A stretch of DNA of 64,000 nt from Trichoderma breve (GCF_028502605.1 NC_079233.1:5332001-5396000); one strand, 5' to 3'. Shown: positions 46,270 to 57,408, numbered from the stretch's first letter. The notes: generated by a model not told the origin, from the sequence alone. A program made the numbers and translations.

Positions 46270-49006
46270 TTAAGATATTAGGGTAGGTACCTAAATATGT
46301 CCGCGTAAAGAATTGTAAAACAGGCAGCGAATAATATGAGTAATCATCCATGATGTAAATGCAGGGGGGAGTCACAGGAGGGGGAGCTTAAAAAAGATGG
46401 ACGATAATGGAATAACCAGTGAGAATGAGGAGGATTTGGAAATCGATAAGTGGAGAGTACCATCTCTGCTGGAAACATTGAACCTAACGCTGTGAAGCAA
46501 AAAAAGCACATTGATGCTTACTAAGGCAGCTTATTAGGAGGAGACTTCGATCTTACTGGACTCACAAATTTGGAAAAGCGAGGAATCGTGCGCATGAGCT
46601 TGTCCCCTGGCACACACTCGCATTCTTAGTCGAAGCTGAGTCCCTGCTTATCAAATTCCGCCTTGAGCACTTGGACTATTGAGTACGGGTACATGTAAGC
46701 AACCCGAGCAGCTTTGTCCCAATCAGTCTGGCTGAAGCGTTCCGCGTTTCCATTTGACAAGACTGAGAGGCGATGGGACATTCCACATGTGCTCCGTAGC
46801 CGTAGCCGGCATCCCAAATTCAATATCCAACATCTACTCAAGATCTATTAAATAGCAGCGATAGTGGTTGCGGTGTAGCTTCTTTGCATTGACGCTTCAA
46901 CAATAACTTGCATTGTACTGTACGGAGTACCGTTGCCGTTGGGCTAGTACCGAGTGACACTCCAAGTCCCAGCTAACAATCGGGATGGCTATAATTAGAA
47001 GCCCTCATGGAATGGTTCGCCTCACAGCCCAGTGTCGGGCAGCACAGCTCCGACTTAGCGCATCAAACTATCCAGAGCTAGCCTTGGGTTGGGCTGTGTC
47101 ATGATTGCCAAGCGACGGATTCCACTACCCTGTACGTAAGTAGGTACGAAAGAAACATACAAACAAGGTCAAGGCAAAAATGAATGAGCATTCGGGGATA
47201 TTTACGGAGAAGATGCCTCGACGTTTGGGCACGTTTGCCAGGAAGGCTTTTTTTACCCCCTGGGCCTGCAGAATTAGACGCAGCTCGACAAAGAGCCGCG
47301 CTGGGGGGGTTTCGAGGCTACTGTCGGATGCCATTTTCCGTGCACAGTCAGAACTAGGCAAAAAATGCTTGTCCGTGCGATCAGCGCCAGGAACCACACA
47401 CACTCAGCTGCCGTCGTCAGCAGCTCCAGAAAAAAAAAGCAGCACAGGAAAAACCAAACCAAGAAAACACGAGTCGTACGCGTATCACTGTGGTTATTCT
47501 GTTTGTCTATACGGACTACATCCCAGGCACAGTTTGGAAAAGTTGGTCACTGAAGATCCAAAGCCACTTTGCTGGGTGATCTACTCGGGAATTGATGGAC
47601 ATTGATCAATTCCATGTTTCCCAAAGAGGGGACTCCAGCCACCGCAACGCCGCCATCTCAAGCTATGACGCGGGGCTGGGTCCATACATGTCCATGTCCA
47701 TGGATGTCGTTTGGGTCGTTCAATCCTCCAGCACCTCCAGCGGGGCGCAGGATACAAGAACAAGTATAGTAACCCATTGATACTGTATTACACCTGCAAT
47801 CATATCGAGTCCAGTCCAGTACCTTACTATGTCTATCCTGACCCCTGGAGGCCGCCGCCACAACTCAACCCAGCAGACAGCGAGTCTGGGGCATTTTCTT
47901 CGACCGTGCTCGTCGTGCCTGTACAGTAAGAAGCACAAGCACAGTTTTATTTCAAGTTAGCTCCAAAGATGACCAACGGACGTTAAGCGGTTGTGCCAAA
48001 ATAGCACGGCTCTATTTCTTTCCAGTTGGCGTAAAACATGTGCTTACGGGCCAATTTATCATGGGGTAGCTATTTGTATCACGACAGGGAAGCCCAGCAG
48101 TAGTTCCGCGCCTTAGCACGCCCCGGGCTTAATGGCAGCCCAGCACAGATAGCACGAGCGCTATCTGCCCTTCGTACACTGAGCCACATTTGAGGAACAG
48201 CTCTCGATAGGTGCTGGCTATTTATGGACCTGTGCGTGTGCAGATTAGTAACGCCACTTGTTGGCCAGTACAGGTAACGTGCATCACAGTCCACCCAGCT
48301 GCTCATCATGGTTGATCACAGACAGCAAAACCATCAACATGCACTCCGTACTCGTACATACACCATACATAGAGTCAAATATAGTGCTGTAGTATTTGGC
48401 ACCAACCTCGTGCCAACGTCCCAAGATTCCCCAGCCTCCCCCCTGCAAGACCCTGCTTAGCAGGGCTTACTCCAGTAAGAGAGGCCGGTCCAAGGCCCAT
48501 CTGCGCGGTTTTAACCATATCTGCCAGGTTGAGGCCATCCGACTCTCTGTCAGCACCGGCTGGATCGTCGCAGCTGCACCAGAATCTCGCACTGCCCGCC
48601 GAAGGATCCACCCCACCCTCGCACAGTGGTCAACCCGCCTCTGGGCTGGGCTTTGTCTCGACTGCGCCACCCACTCGCCGCATCTTGCAGCCCACCTAAA
48701 CAAGTAAGCAAACGACGCTTCTTCAGCCCGCCTCCAGCTTTTAAAACCACCTGGTGCCCAACTAGATGCCACCGTCTATTTCGTATCTCATCCTCATCCC
48801 GTCTTGTTTTGTGTCTTCTCACCTTTTTGCGTGAGTGCGTCAGCTCGACTTTCGTTTTGCACCGGTCGACCTTTTTACCCTCTCTTCTCTTCTGCTCTAG
48901 AGACATCGACCAGTTCGCTCGTTGTCAACCCCTCCGCCTGACGGAATCCCCCACCGATAAACAAACAAACAAATAAATCCAAAAATCCAACCAGAAACAA
49001 GACAGC
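46270..49006. promoter_or_regulatory. Intergenic; long upstream region of the SUR7-like gene
   Basis: No gene is firmly supported over about 2.7 kb. A TACGGAGTAC word lies at 46921-46930 and CTCCGTACTCGTAC at 48345-48358. The last 200 bp (48800-49006) are strongly C/T-rich, then A-rich (AAACAAACAAACAAATAAA), a common leader of highly expressed fungal genes. Confidence 0.45.
46626..46841 (-). other. Orphan coding-like fragment
   Basis: An open frame ends with AERFSQTDWDKAARVAYMYPYSIVQVLKAEFDKQGLSFD and a TAA at 46626. The second half reads like real protein, but the start is not convincing and I cannot name the family. It could be a terminal exon or a relic next to the repeat-rich island. Confidence 0.25.
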
Positions 49007-49939
49007 ATGGGTGCCGGTCGGTTTTTCTGCGTGGCTTTGCCACTGCTCCTCACAATTGCCTCCATTGGCACTCTGCTCTACGCAGTTCTCGCTGGCGTTG
49101 CCCACGAGAACGTCAAGCTCATCCAGGTGGACCTCAGCAACCTGAGCATCAGCCCGCTGAGCTTAAAGACCCTCACCTCGCGAGCCGAATTCAATATGAA
49201 GGAGACCCAGACGGATAACATCACCGCCGAAGCCCTCGGCCTCCACAAGTACTATGACCTCACGCTCTGGGGATCCTGCTCCTCCGATGACAACAAGAAG
49301 TGGACTTGCACCAAGAGCCAGTTCGACTGGGCCAGCAAGCAGATCAATGCCGATGACATCAAGGAGGGCAGCACCACCATCGAGCTGCCCAAGGATATCA
49401 AGGACGCCCTCAAGGTCTTCCAGAAGCTCATCAAGTGGTCTGAGGTTGCCTTTATCATTGCTCTGATCGCCCTTGGCCTGGAGCTTCTCATCGGCATATT
49501 TTCAAATTTCTCTCGGGCTGTCTCCTGCCTGACGTGGTTTGAATCTGTCATCACCACCATCCTTGTCATCATTGCTTGCTCTCTCTCCACTGCCACCGCT
49601 GCCATCATTGCCGGTGTTGTCCAGGGCTCCAAGTCGCTCTACGGTGCCAAGGTTCACCTTGACGGCCGCTTCCTTGCCATCATCTGGATTGGTGCTGCTT
49701 TCTGTATCGGTGCCAGTCTCTTCTGGATCTTCACCATCTGCTGCTGCAAGCCCGAGAAGCGCCAGAAGAACCACCACCACTCCAGCGATGGCGAGAAGCT
49801 GCTGCCCTCTGGCGGATTTGGATCTCGCGGATATGCTCCCCTGGGCGAGCAGACCGGCTACACTTCCGCTGCTCCTCGCTTCGCCGCCGGCTCTGGCCGA
49901 TCCGACCTTGCCTACGAGCCCTACTCCCACCGCGCCTAA
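49007..49939 (+). CDS. SUR7/PalI-family (claudin-like) membrane protein
   Basis: An intronless gene of 310 residues. TM1 is about 7-30 (FFCVALPLLLTIASIGTLLYAVL). A large extracellular loop follows, carrying the family signature LWGSC (87-91) with partner Cys101 in KKWTC, and an N-glycosylation sequon NIT at about 71. TM2 about 145-167, TM3 about 180-204 and TM4 about 222-246 precede a cytosolic CCC(KP) turn and a His/Ser/Gly-rich tail (EKRQKNHHHSSDGEKLL). This is the four-helix W-x-x-C...C topology of SUR7/PalI proteins, which mark eisosome/MCC plasma-membrane domains or act in pH sensing and cell-wall growth. The Cys cluster after TM4 may be palmitoylated (inference). The start at 49007 is the first ATG after a long CT-rich leader. 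Confidence 0.87.
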   Translation: MGAGRFFCVALPLLLTIASIGTLLYAVLAGVAHENVKLIQVDLSNLSISPLSLKTLTSRAEFNMKETQTDNITAEALGLHKYYDLTLWGSCSSDDNKKWTCTKSQFDWASKQINADDIKEGSTTIELPKDIKDALKVFQKLIKWSEVAFIIALIALGLELLIGIFSNFSRAVSCLTWFESVITTILVIIACSLSTATAAIIAGVVQGSKSLYGAKVHLDGRFLAIIWIGAAFCIGASLFWIFTICCCKPEKRQKNHHHSSDGEKLLPSGGFGSRGYAPLGEQTGYTSAAPRFAAGSGRSDLAYEPYSHRA

Positions 49940-50683
49940 ATGGACGGTGTGACTCGACCTGGTAATCAAAAAGGCCTTAAAAGGCACCGACCATTTGTGG
50001 TACATCTAGATACATAAACGACCGAAGAAGTACTTGAGTGCTTGTTGTGATGCGTTTTTAAACATTCCTTTGCGCGGCGTTTGGTATATTTTGAGTATGG
50101 GAAGGATACGGGGTGGCACAGTCAGTGGTTGGTAGTTGGGATACCCAAGACGGTGGGAACAATCTGTACATAGAGTATGGAGGATACATTTATGAATGAA
50201 CGACAAGAAAATTTATTTAAACCCATAATACATGGAACCCTCGTGCTTGATAAATATTGAATATTGTCTCATCGTGTTGTGATGTCCTTTTGTCGAAGAT
50301 TTGCTCAACGTTGATTTTGACAAGTGCTAGTGAGATGGGGTGTAGCGATAGTTGGTGCATGCACAAAATTTTTTGGCACCACATATTTCATCACGCACGC
50401 AACAACACCAGCAGCATTTAGTAAAGACCCGTCTACTCAACTGAAATTGGATGTCTGTATAGTGCATTTGCTTCATCGGGCCCGTGGCTCATATCATAGA
50501 AGGGGTCACCACCAATCCGCGGCCTCGAATATATATCATCATGGTTCATGTGCGTCTTTGCATGCCGTTTTTTAAACTGCCCCTCCTTCTGCTTTTGATA
50601 AGCATCAACCTCGTCCTTCTCATGCCTCCTCAGCCCTCTCAAGCATTCACTCTGACAAAGGCATAGCTAATCAATCATCCAAG
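49940..50683. other. Intergenic, 5' region of the WD40 gene
   Basis: This holds the 3' UTR of the SUR7-like gene and the leader of the WDR6-type gene. The true first exon of the latter may lie here, for example the ATG at 50541 followed by a GTGCGT donor at 50550. Confidence 0.4.
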
Positions 50684-53600
50684 GCCACAAACCAAATCAG
50701 ATTAAGACGGGATCTCTCCCATGTCCCCATCACAGCTCTCGCTTTATACCGCGGCCCATCCGGAAAACTCTTCGTCTTAGCCGGCGAGGACTCGGACCTC
50801 GCTGTCTACGAGGCGAAACATGGGCAGCACAAGGGCCGCCTCGTCTCTCGGACAAGCGTATTTACGGACCAACCCATTCATGGGATTCATGTGCAGCATG
50901 GGCGGGTTCTCGCGTGGGGGTTTTGCCATGTAGCTATCCTACCTGTTGACGCTCTTACTGAGAACCATGATCCGACGCCCGTGATATCTAGGGCGACGGC
51001 TCCTGATTGGATATATCATGGAGCTTTTTCAGACATGGACCCTTCTGTCGCCGTTCTGGCTACGGCTCACAATGAAGTTATCCCCCTGAAATACTCTCCC
51101 GTTACCGGAGAGATTATCCTCAGCACCCCCATTGCGCCTTCAAGACCGATGCTCTACTCCGCTCATCTTACTTGGATATCAAACGATACCATTCTAGTTG
51201 CTGGTGGGACTGTCTTTGGGCACGTCGTCGTGTGGAAATGTCGGCTGGAAGAAGGCGGCAAGGGGGTAGCTGAAACGTTATTCAACTTTGAAGGCCATGA
51301 GGGATCTATCTTCGGCGTGGACATTTGTACAATCACACTTTCAGACGGCAGCACGGCACGGATACTTGCCAGCTGCAGCGACGATAGAACGATCCGGGTT
51401 TGGGATATTACGAAGCGAGGAGAGGACAGTGTCCATTCTCGTGAGTCTCAGACCACCAAGGTGATCAACACTGGCTTCGGCGGTAACGACTTCAACGACG
51501 GCGATAGTACCCAAGACTCTAGCAAAGGGAGTGCTCCTATTGCCGCTGCCATGGGCCACGCATCGCGCATATGGGGAGTAAAATTTGGCACGTCGTGCGG
51601 GGAGAATGCCTTGTCTATTTACTCCTTTGGGGAAGATGCAACAGCGCAGAGATGGCGTCTCCAGATTAGCCACGCCGCGTCGGCTGGAGAAGCTGACCTC
51701 GCCGCAAGTCCTCTGACAGGGAAGCTGTCTCATGGTAAAACATTCTCCCTGCATACTGGGAAGCACCTATGGTCAAGAGCCACGCTGCTTGAAGACGAGG
51801 CTGTGCTCGTTGCCACCGGCGGCGCAGATAGCCAAATCTGTCTCATCGAAGAGTCCACCTTACTCAACGAACGACTGGGCAGTCTTGACGGCTCGATAAC
51901 TCTAGACACTAAGGACATTCTCAAAGGCCTCATCGACCAATCAACATCAACTATACCTACAAAGGAAATTATTAGTCGCTACGATTTTCTCTCTCATGAC
52001 CATATCCTCGTCACCACCAGCTTCGGGAGGCTTATTTTAGGTCACTTCAAAGATGCTCAGCTTGAACCAGAATGGGAGCAGATTGAAGTTGCTGAAGAGC
52101 TACGAGGGGACATGAAGCTATGCTATGTCGTAAAAAGCATTGCGACTACAGCAGCTCTGTTGGGCACATCAAGTGGGAACATTTATCATTTTGATATTTC
52201 CTTACGGAGAACTAAACTAGTTGCCTCCATGCCAGGCAAGATCGTCGAAATGAACTGCCTGTCAAACAAAAGTAGGGATGAGTCGGACAATTCTCTGGCT
52301 GAGGTGCTAGTCTTCCTTCATGGAAGGGCAGAGTCTCATTACTTTGCAATCGATGTCTCTACAGGGGATCTACGCAGCCAAGGGCTGGCCAAAGGGCTCG
52401 ATCCTAGGTTCGTCCCTACAGCGGCTGGGAAAATGAATGACTTGCTATTCATCGGCTCTCGGCACGGGTTTCTGTCCATCCTTGACCGGAAAGAGGATGG
52501 GCCGTACTACCCAATCCTAGACATCTTGACTCGAAGCCGTGATGCCATTACTGCCATTCTTCCACTCCCTCCGAAATCAGGCTCACAACAGGCCTCTCAC
52601 TATATCCTCGTCGCAAGCCGCGATGGAAAGTACAGGATATATGAATTAGATCAGCGCCAAGGTTCTACCCTTCTTCATCTGCGACATGAAACCTCACCAC
52701 CGTTTGGACCTCTGATTGCTGGTGCGTGGTTTACCAAAGACAAGGTGCCTGAGCTTGTACTATATGGGTTCAGAAGCAAGGATTTTGTCATTTGGAATGA
52801 GACACGCCGTGAAGAATTGGCCACTATTGAGTGTGGTGGAGCTCATCGCACGTTCCAGCTAACATACAACGAGTCAATACCTGGTCGGTATCGTTTCGCT
52901 TATACCAAGACCTCCAAGCTCTCCATCTCTTCATCAAACCGCATGGCGCACGAATGGGTAAAGGCCGGAATTCACGGAAGGGAGATTCGATCATTGAGTT
53001 CCAATGGTCGTTATATTGCCACGGGTGCTGAGGATACGACCATTCGGATATGGGAGTATCAACCTGTAAGAGAAGGTGTAGAGGCAGAGCTGCGATGCGT
53101 GGCATCCATGAAGACGCACATCACAGGCCTCCAAAAGCTTGTTTGGCTAGGAGATGACTACCTGTTCAGCAGCGCTGGCAACGAAGAGTTCTTTGTATGG
53201 AAAGTGCAGAACTTGGAGTCCGATTACAAGGGGCTGGCCGTAGTCTGTGAGGGCGTCTTCACCGACAAGAGCGCGGATGCCGATCTCCGTATCATGGATT
53301 TTGACGTCTGTCGATCTGATGATGGACGCGGCATCGTGGTGACAATGGGGTTCTCGAACTCGGTGCTAAGGACGTATCGCTACACAAGCGACGGTGGCCG
53401 CTTCGAACTCCTTGCCAAGGGGACTTACACAGGAGCATGTCTCACTCAAACGCGCCATCTCAGCATGCGCGATCAGCTGCCACTACTCCTCACGGCATCC
53501 ACAGATGGCCATCTTGCCCTATGGCGGACCGAGCCAGACGAAGGGACGCAGCGCAAATATGTTCTAAAACAGGTGGTGCCGTTGCACCAAAACAGCATCA

Positions 53601-54004
53601 AAAGCCTAGACATGATGAAATCAGGAGAAGGGTATCAAGTCTTTACTGGAGGTGACGACAACAGCGTAGGAGTAACATTGCTCGGTCGGACCTCGGGCAG
53701 CACAGGCGATGCAAGCTGGACCTTCTCAAAGCGAAGCATCGTTCGCAACGCCCACGCGGCAGCTATTGCAGGCGTACTACTAGTTCGTCGACGCACAGGA
53801 GTCGTGGGAATCAGTGTCAGCAACGATCAGCGCGTGAAGCTGTGGAGAATCCCCAGCAGCGGAGATTGGAATGTCGAGCTCATCAGGGGAGAGTGTATCG
53901 GCGTGGCAGATGCTGGAGATATCGCAGCCGTTGGCGGGTTGGAGAGCGACGCGGCGACTGTAGTATTCGCGGGTGTAGGGCTTGAGGCCTGGAGCCTGGA
54001 GTGA
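50684..54004 (+). CDS. WD40-repeat protein, WDR6/Rtt10 type (tRNA Nm34 methylation partner)
   Basis: An uninterrupted frame runs from at least 50684 to the TGA at 54004, about 1106 residues. It opens ATNQIRLRRDLSHVPITALALYRGPSGKLFVLAGEDSDLAVYE, the WDR6/Rtt10-style first blade. Clear WD repeats include FEGHEGSIFGVDICTITLSD..ILASCSDDRTIRVWDI, GHASRIWGVKFG..YSFGEDATAQRWRL, HGREIRSLSSNGRYIATGAEDTTIRIWEY and THITGLQKLVWLGDDYLFSSAGNEEFFVWKV, with more towards the C-terminus. Two or three seven-bladed propellers are expected. In yeast and human the homologue partners with the methyltransferase Trm7/FTSJ1 to 2'-O-methylate tRNA position 34, and is also linked to endosomal recycling and Ty1 control. 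No in-frame ATG precedes residue about 110, so a short upstream exon is needed; one option is MVH from 50541-50549 joined to GCC at 50684. Confidence 0.85.
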   Translation, partial: ATNQIRLRRDLSHVPITALALYRGPSGKLFVLAGEDSDLAVYEAKHGQHKGRLVSRTSVFTDQPIHGIHVQHGRVLAWGFCHVAILPVDALTENHDPTPVISRATAPDWIYHGAFSDMDPSVAVLATAHNEVIPLKYSPVTGEIILSTPIAPSRPMLYSAHLTWISNDTILVAGGTVFGHVVVWKCRLEEGGKGVAETLFNFEGHEGSIFGVDICTITLSDGSTARILASCSDDRTIRVWDITKRGEDSVHSRESQTTKVINTGFGGNDFNDGDSTQDSSKGSAPIAAAMGHASRIWGVKFGTSCGENALSIYSFGEDATAQRWRLQISHAASAGEADLAASPLTGKLSHGKTFSLHTGKHLWSRATLLEDEAVLVATGGADSQICLIEESTLLNERLGSLDGSITLDTKDILKGLIDQSTSTIPTKEIISRYDFLSHDHILVTTSFGRLILGHFKDAQLEPEWEQIEVAEELRGDMKLCYVVKSIATTAALLGTSSGNIYHFDISLRRTKLVASMPGKIVEMNCLSNKSRDESDNSLAEVLVFLHGRAESHYFAIDVSTGDLRSQGLAKGLDPRFVPTAAGKMNDLLFIGSRHGFLSILDRKEDGPYYPILDILTRSRDAITAILPLPPKSGSQQASHYILVASRDGKYRIYELDQRQGSTLLHLRHETSPPFGPLIAGAWFTKDKVPELVLYGFRSKDFVIWNETRREELATIECGGAHRTFQLTYNESIPGRYRFAYTKTSKLSISSSNRMAHEWVKAGIHGREIRSLSSNGRYIATGAEDTTIRIWEYQPVREGVEAELRCVASMKTHITGLQKLVWLGDDYLFSSAGNEEFFVWKVQNLESDYKGLAVVCEGVFTDKSADADLRIMDFDVCRSDDGRGIVVTMGFSNSVLRTYRYTSDGGRFELLAKGTYTGACLTQTRHLSMRDQLPLLLTASTDGHLALWRTEPDEGTQRKYVLKQVVPLHQNSIKSLDMMKSGEGYQVFTGGDDNSVGVTLLGRTSGSTGDASWTFSKRSIVRNAHAAAIAGVLLVRRRTGVVGISVSNDQRVKLWRIPSSGDWNVELIRGECIGVADAGDIAAVGGLESDAATVVFAGVGLEAWSLE

Positions 54005-55916
54005 GCCAGCCATTCTAGTCAACAAGGGAGCAGAGTTGACAATATTCACGGTTTTGCAAGAAATGCCTTCATCGCGTAATCGGTAATACGGCCACTCCGT
54101 ACAGAAAGTACACGCAGATTATTACACGGCTTCCCCAAGCTACTCCCTAGCCCTTCCCCCCCGGCCATTCAATCAGATAGGGAACCCAGAGATGGACAGG
54201 CTTCGACCAGGCATTTCGGGGTTTCGTCTCGGCCAAAGCTGCATTGAGAAGGAAAAGGGAAGCGGCGCGTTAAATAGCTGAATGGGCACAGGTGGGCTTT
54301 ATGGAGCTTTCGTGAAGACTGCAGACCAGGGGTCCTGGCTTAGGAGCTGTGATAGCAACGGCTGTGTCGTCATAATCGGGGTCCAAGTCCAACCTAGACG
54401 AACAAGAACCACCGGGGGTCGACTAGCGGGTGGATGTGCGGCATCTGTTAACATGAGATCAAACGGCGGCCTCGAGAGACTTTTTGATGGGATAGGATAG
54501 GAGGGTGCTGCGAGTGTACCGAGTACGACGCTGACGCGAGGCCGCTGAAACAGCCGTCTCTCGACACAAGGGACCTTTTTAAATTATTATATTTCATTTT
54601 TGAAATGAGTGTGAATAGAGAAAGACATTAGGGGAGTTGGGACAGACATTTTCGTCTCAGCTGCCAGTCACAGGCGGACCATCTGACGCAGTACGCGAAA
54701 AAAAATAGACAGCTAGCTTTTTTTTTCGTGGTCCACTATCACGATGTAGATACGGCGGCCAACGCTGGAGATGCTCGTACTTTTTGCCCACCGCCTTCTT
54801 CGTATGCCTTATTTTTCTTGGCAGAACTCGTTAGGCAATACCGCCCAGAGATAGAAGGGGAGAGCCCAGAGAATAAAATCTTGCGTGTTTCAAGGCGCTG
54901 TGATGACCTCATCAACCACATACAAGCAGCACAAAAATCCCTGAACTGTCTCTCTTAAGGGTGCCGACTAAGATCCGACAAGCGAGAGAAACATTTCCAT
55001 ACTACCGCATCTGTACATGCCTGTGCAGCAAGGGCAGAGCGCAGCCGAGCAAGGATCTATCCTGACCAGCCACAGAGACAACAAAACTCGTATTCAGAAG
55101 AGCCCACGGCAGCGGGTCTCGGGGGCAGAATTTAGCACAGCTATCGTGACGCAAAGATAGATACAGAAAGTGGAAACGGCGATATAAGGTACGAGTGCAC
55201 TAATATGGCGCCCGCCCTCCCTCCCGCGGTGCACAAAACCGCCGTGTTTGTCCTGCTCGACGGCAAATCCCCCTCAGATTCGATACTTCATTCCACAACG
55301 GCTGCTACCTCTTTCCCTAGGGATCTTGTATATACTTACTCCTGGGGGTTAGTACGTTGTAGTACCAAGGGGGGAGCAACGGCTGATCGATTTTACCAAG
55401 AACATACCTGCATTGCGGTAGGCGTCACATGCATTCTAAAGGTTGCCGAAGAGCTGAGAAGAAGCTAACGATTCAGGATATAGCATCCGTCCTGATTGGC
55501 CTTGTCCTGATAACGACTGCAACGACGTATATGATATATGTGTATATACATACCTGAACAAACACAAGCAACATCGAGACATACGATTTACCCGTAACAA
55601 GCCCCGGAACCTAAGATCAAAGGTTCCTTCCGCCACCCCCTCCCGCAACGCTCTCAACCCATCTGCGCAACTCTTGCCGAACTTTATTTAACTTGCTCGG
55701 CTCCTGATCGTCAACGGAGTGAAACGGCGCACGATTATTCTCGGACATCACCTTTAGGGTTTCTCTCCGTCCCCTTTCCTCAATCTTTTCTTCTCTCCAA
55801 AGATCTATCCTACGGGGGCTTCAGGACTTCAGCGCATAATCTCTGTCACGGGGGACTAAATCACGAAACTTTGAGACAAATACTATCGACTCTTCCTTCT
55901 CCTTACCATCTACGCC
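54005..55916. other. Intergenic, no gene recognised
   Basis: A GTAC-type word (ACTCCGTAC, 54094-54102), T runs near 54718-54726 and C/T-rich DNA near 55770-55810 are present. Frames at 54282-54500, 54728-54958 and 55205-55468 show no motif. Confidence 0.45.
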
Positions 55917-56162
55917 ATGAAGTCAGTACTTTTATGGACAGGCTTTGCGATCCTGCAAGGCATGCTCGTTGCGTCGGCGCCTGTTGGTCCCTCAGGCCCG
56001 TGCCCAGATGTAAGAACTTGATGATTTGGTCAACTGGATGATGGTAACTGACGATTTTTCTAGATCAAGGTGGACGCCATCCTCCGAGGCGACATGGATC
56101 CATCTGCGTGTTGCTCATACGGTAACTGCAAAGGCGATGTCGTCGTCTCTGTCGGCAACTAG
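55917..56162 (+). CDS. Small secreted cysteine-containing protein (63 aa)
   Basis: Two exons, 55917-56009 and 56064-56162, encode 63 residues. The start MKSVLLWTGFAILQGMLVASAP is a clear signal peptide, with cleavage likely after ASA. The mature part is about 43 residues: VGPSGPCPDIKVDAILRGDMD, then PSACCSYGNCKGDVVVSVGN. It has four cysteines in a C..CC..C pattern, enough for two disulfides. The intron (GTAAGA to TCTAG, phase 0) is 54 bp. A C/T-rich leader precedes the ATG. I do not recognise the family; by size and layout it is a candidate effector or surface peptide. The frame, signal peptide and canonical intron together support a real gene, though it could also be an RNA with a chance peptide. 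Confidence 0.65.
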
Positions 56163-56479
56163 GGCACAACCCAGCACCTCTGAATATCGAGATGGCGTCG
56201 ATGACAGGCGGCAATGCATTATTCTTATACCCAGACAGCGGCCACAGATTTGACGCTGGATCACCCAGAGACATCACAGCAACATGAAGAGCAGAGCATA
56301 TTTTGGAGCGATGGGTATCGGCGTTTTTGGGGGGAATGTGGCATCGGCGTACCAATGGAAAGAGAAAAAAGGGAAATGAATGAACGATAATTGTTTTAGA
56401 ACTATCGCCTTGTCACGGCAGGTAGAACAAAGCCAAAACTAATAAGAAATAATTGGACCACTTTTGATTGCTAAACGGA
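56163..56479. other. 3' flank of the secreted-peptide gene
   Basis: Only short frames occur here. It ends at the target duplication of the MITE. No gene is seen. Confidence 0.45.
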
Positions 56480-56488
56480 TTGTATTAC
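56480..56488. repeat. Left target-site duplication of the MITE
   Basis: TTGTATTAC, identical to 56766-56774 on the other side of the element. Confidence 0.85.
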
Positions 56489-56765
56489 GGGAACGCCAAT
56501 TCAGCACCCAACTTTGCTATCCAGCATCTCGTGTGGCAAATAATCCCGAATACCAAATGTAGCTATAGTGGAAGATACTCCCTAGTACCTAGAGAAATAG
56601 GTAGTTATAGGAGTGGAAAGTAGTAATAGCAGTAGTTACTAAAAGAAGTCAACTATATGTTTCTCAATTACTATTAAGGTGAATGCCTATAGTAATAAAC
56701 AAACAGCTTTCCGGTTCCATCGCTCAAACTTTCACGAACCACTGGGGTGGTGAATAGCTACTCCC
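56489..56765. mobile_element. MITE-like element, copy 2 (277 bp) with 9-bp target duplication
   Basis: The element is bounded by perfect 9-bp direct repeats, TTGTATTAC at 56480-56488 and at 56766-56774. Its ends are imperfect inverted repeats: left GGGAACGCCAATTCAGCACCC, right (minus strand) GGGAGTAGCTATTCACCACC. Inside the left end TTTGCTATCCAGCATCTCG matches other family members at 27868-27900, 44234-44251 and 46225-46250. There is no reading frame, so it is non-autonomous. A 9-bp duplication with ends starting GGG points to a Mutator-like (MULE) source transposase, which is not in this window. The perfect duplication suggests a fairly recent insertion. Confidence 0.82.
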
Positions 56766-56774
56766 TTGTATTAC
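56766..56774. repeat. Right target-site duplication of the MITE
   Basis: TTGTATTAC, identical to 56480-56488 on the left side of the element. Confidence 0.85.
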
Positions 56775-57408
56775 TCTTGACTGATGCCATACAAGTGCTT
56801 GTGGATGAACGTCGCCTTCAGATGTTTGCCCAGGGAGCTGGCAGAAGATCGGGACGGATGTTGTGTAACCGTGGACGATCGTTCTATAGATGCAAGAAGC
56901 TTACCAGTGATTAGCACGGAATATGATCACGAGTTTGTTTCTTAACATTGTCCATTGATGGGGGAACGAGAAGACTGGAGGCTGGCACTGCAGAGCAAGT
57001 AGTACTATTTTGTAAAGTAGCCATGGTATCATATAAAACTTATCCTAAATGAAGCATTTGCGACTATAATTGGGAAACGCAGGGCTCGATATAGGTCTTG
57101 ATTATGCCAGAATACAAACGCGGAATTTGGTATCACACTGGTTATCGTGCTTGGATGGTTCATAAATAACATCAATTACCCTTGTAGATGGCGGCTTGCT
57201 GCATACAGTGTATCTCCACAAACACAAACGAGAATGTTTGCGAGAATGAACATACGTGTCACAGTTGATACACTAGATTCCATCGAGGTTACAACGGGAG
57301 TTGTTTTTGGAAATGTACAAGGACGAGCTTTCTGGAGGAGAGACGGTTTCGTTCGCGAGACCAAAAGTCTTAGATCGAATTTTGAACATAAGCTTTCAAT
57401 AAGAACCA
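56775..57408. other. Intergenic upstream of tRNA-Gly
   Basis: AT-rich DNA with no recognised gene. The plus-strand frame covering 57147-57494 runs into the tRNA and is not a gene. Confidence 0.5.
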
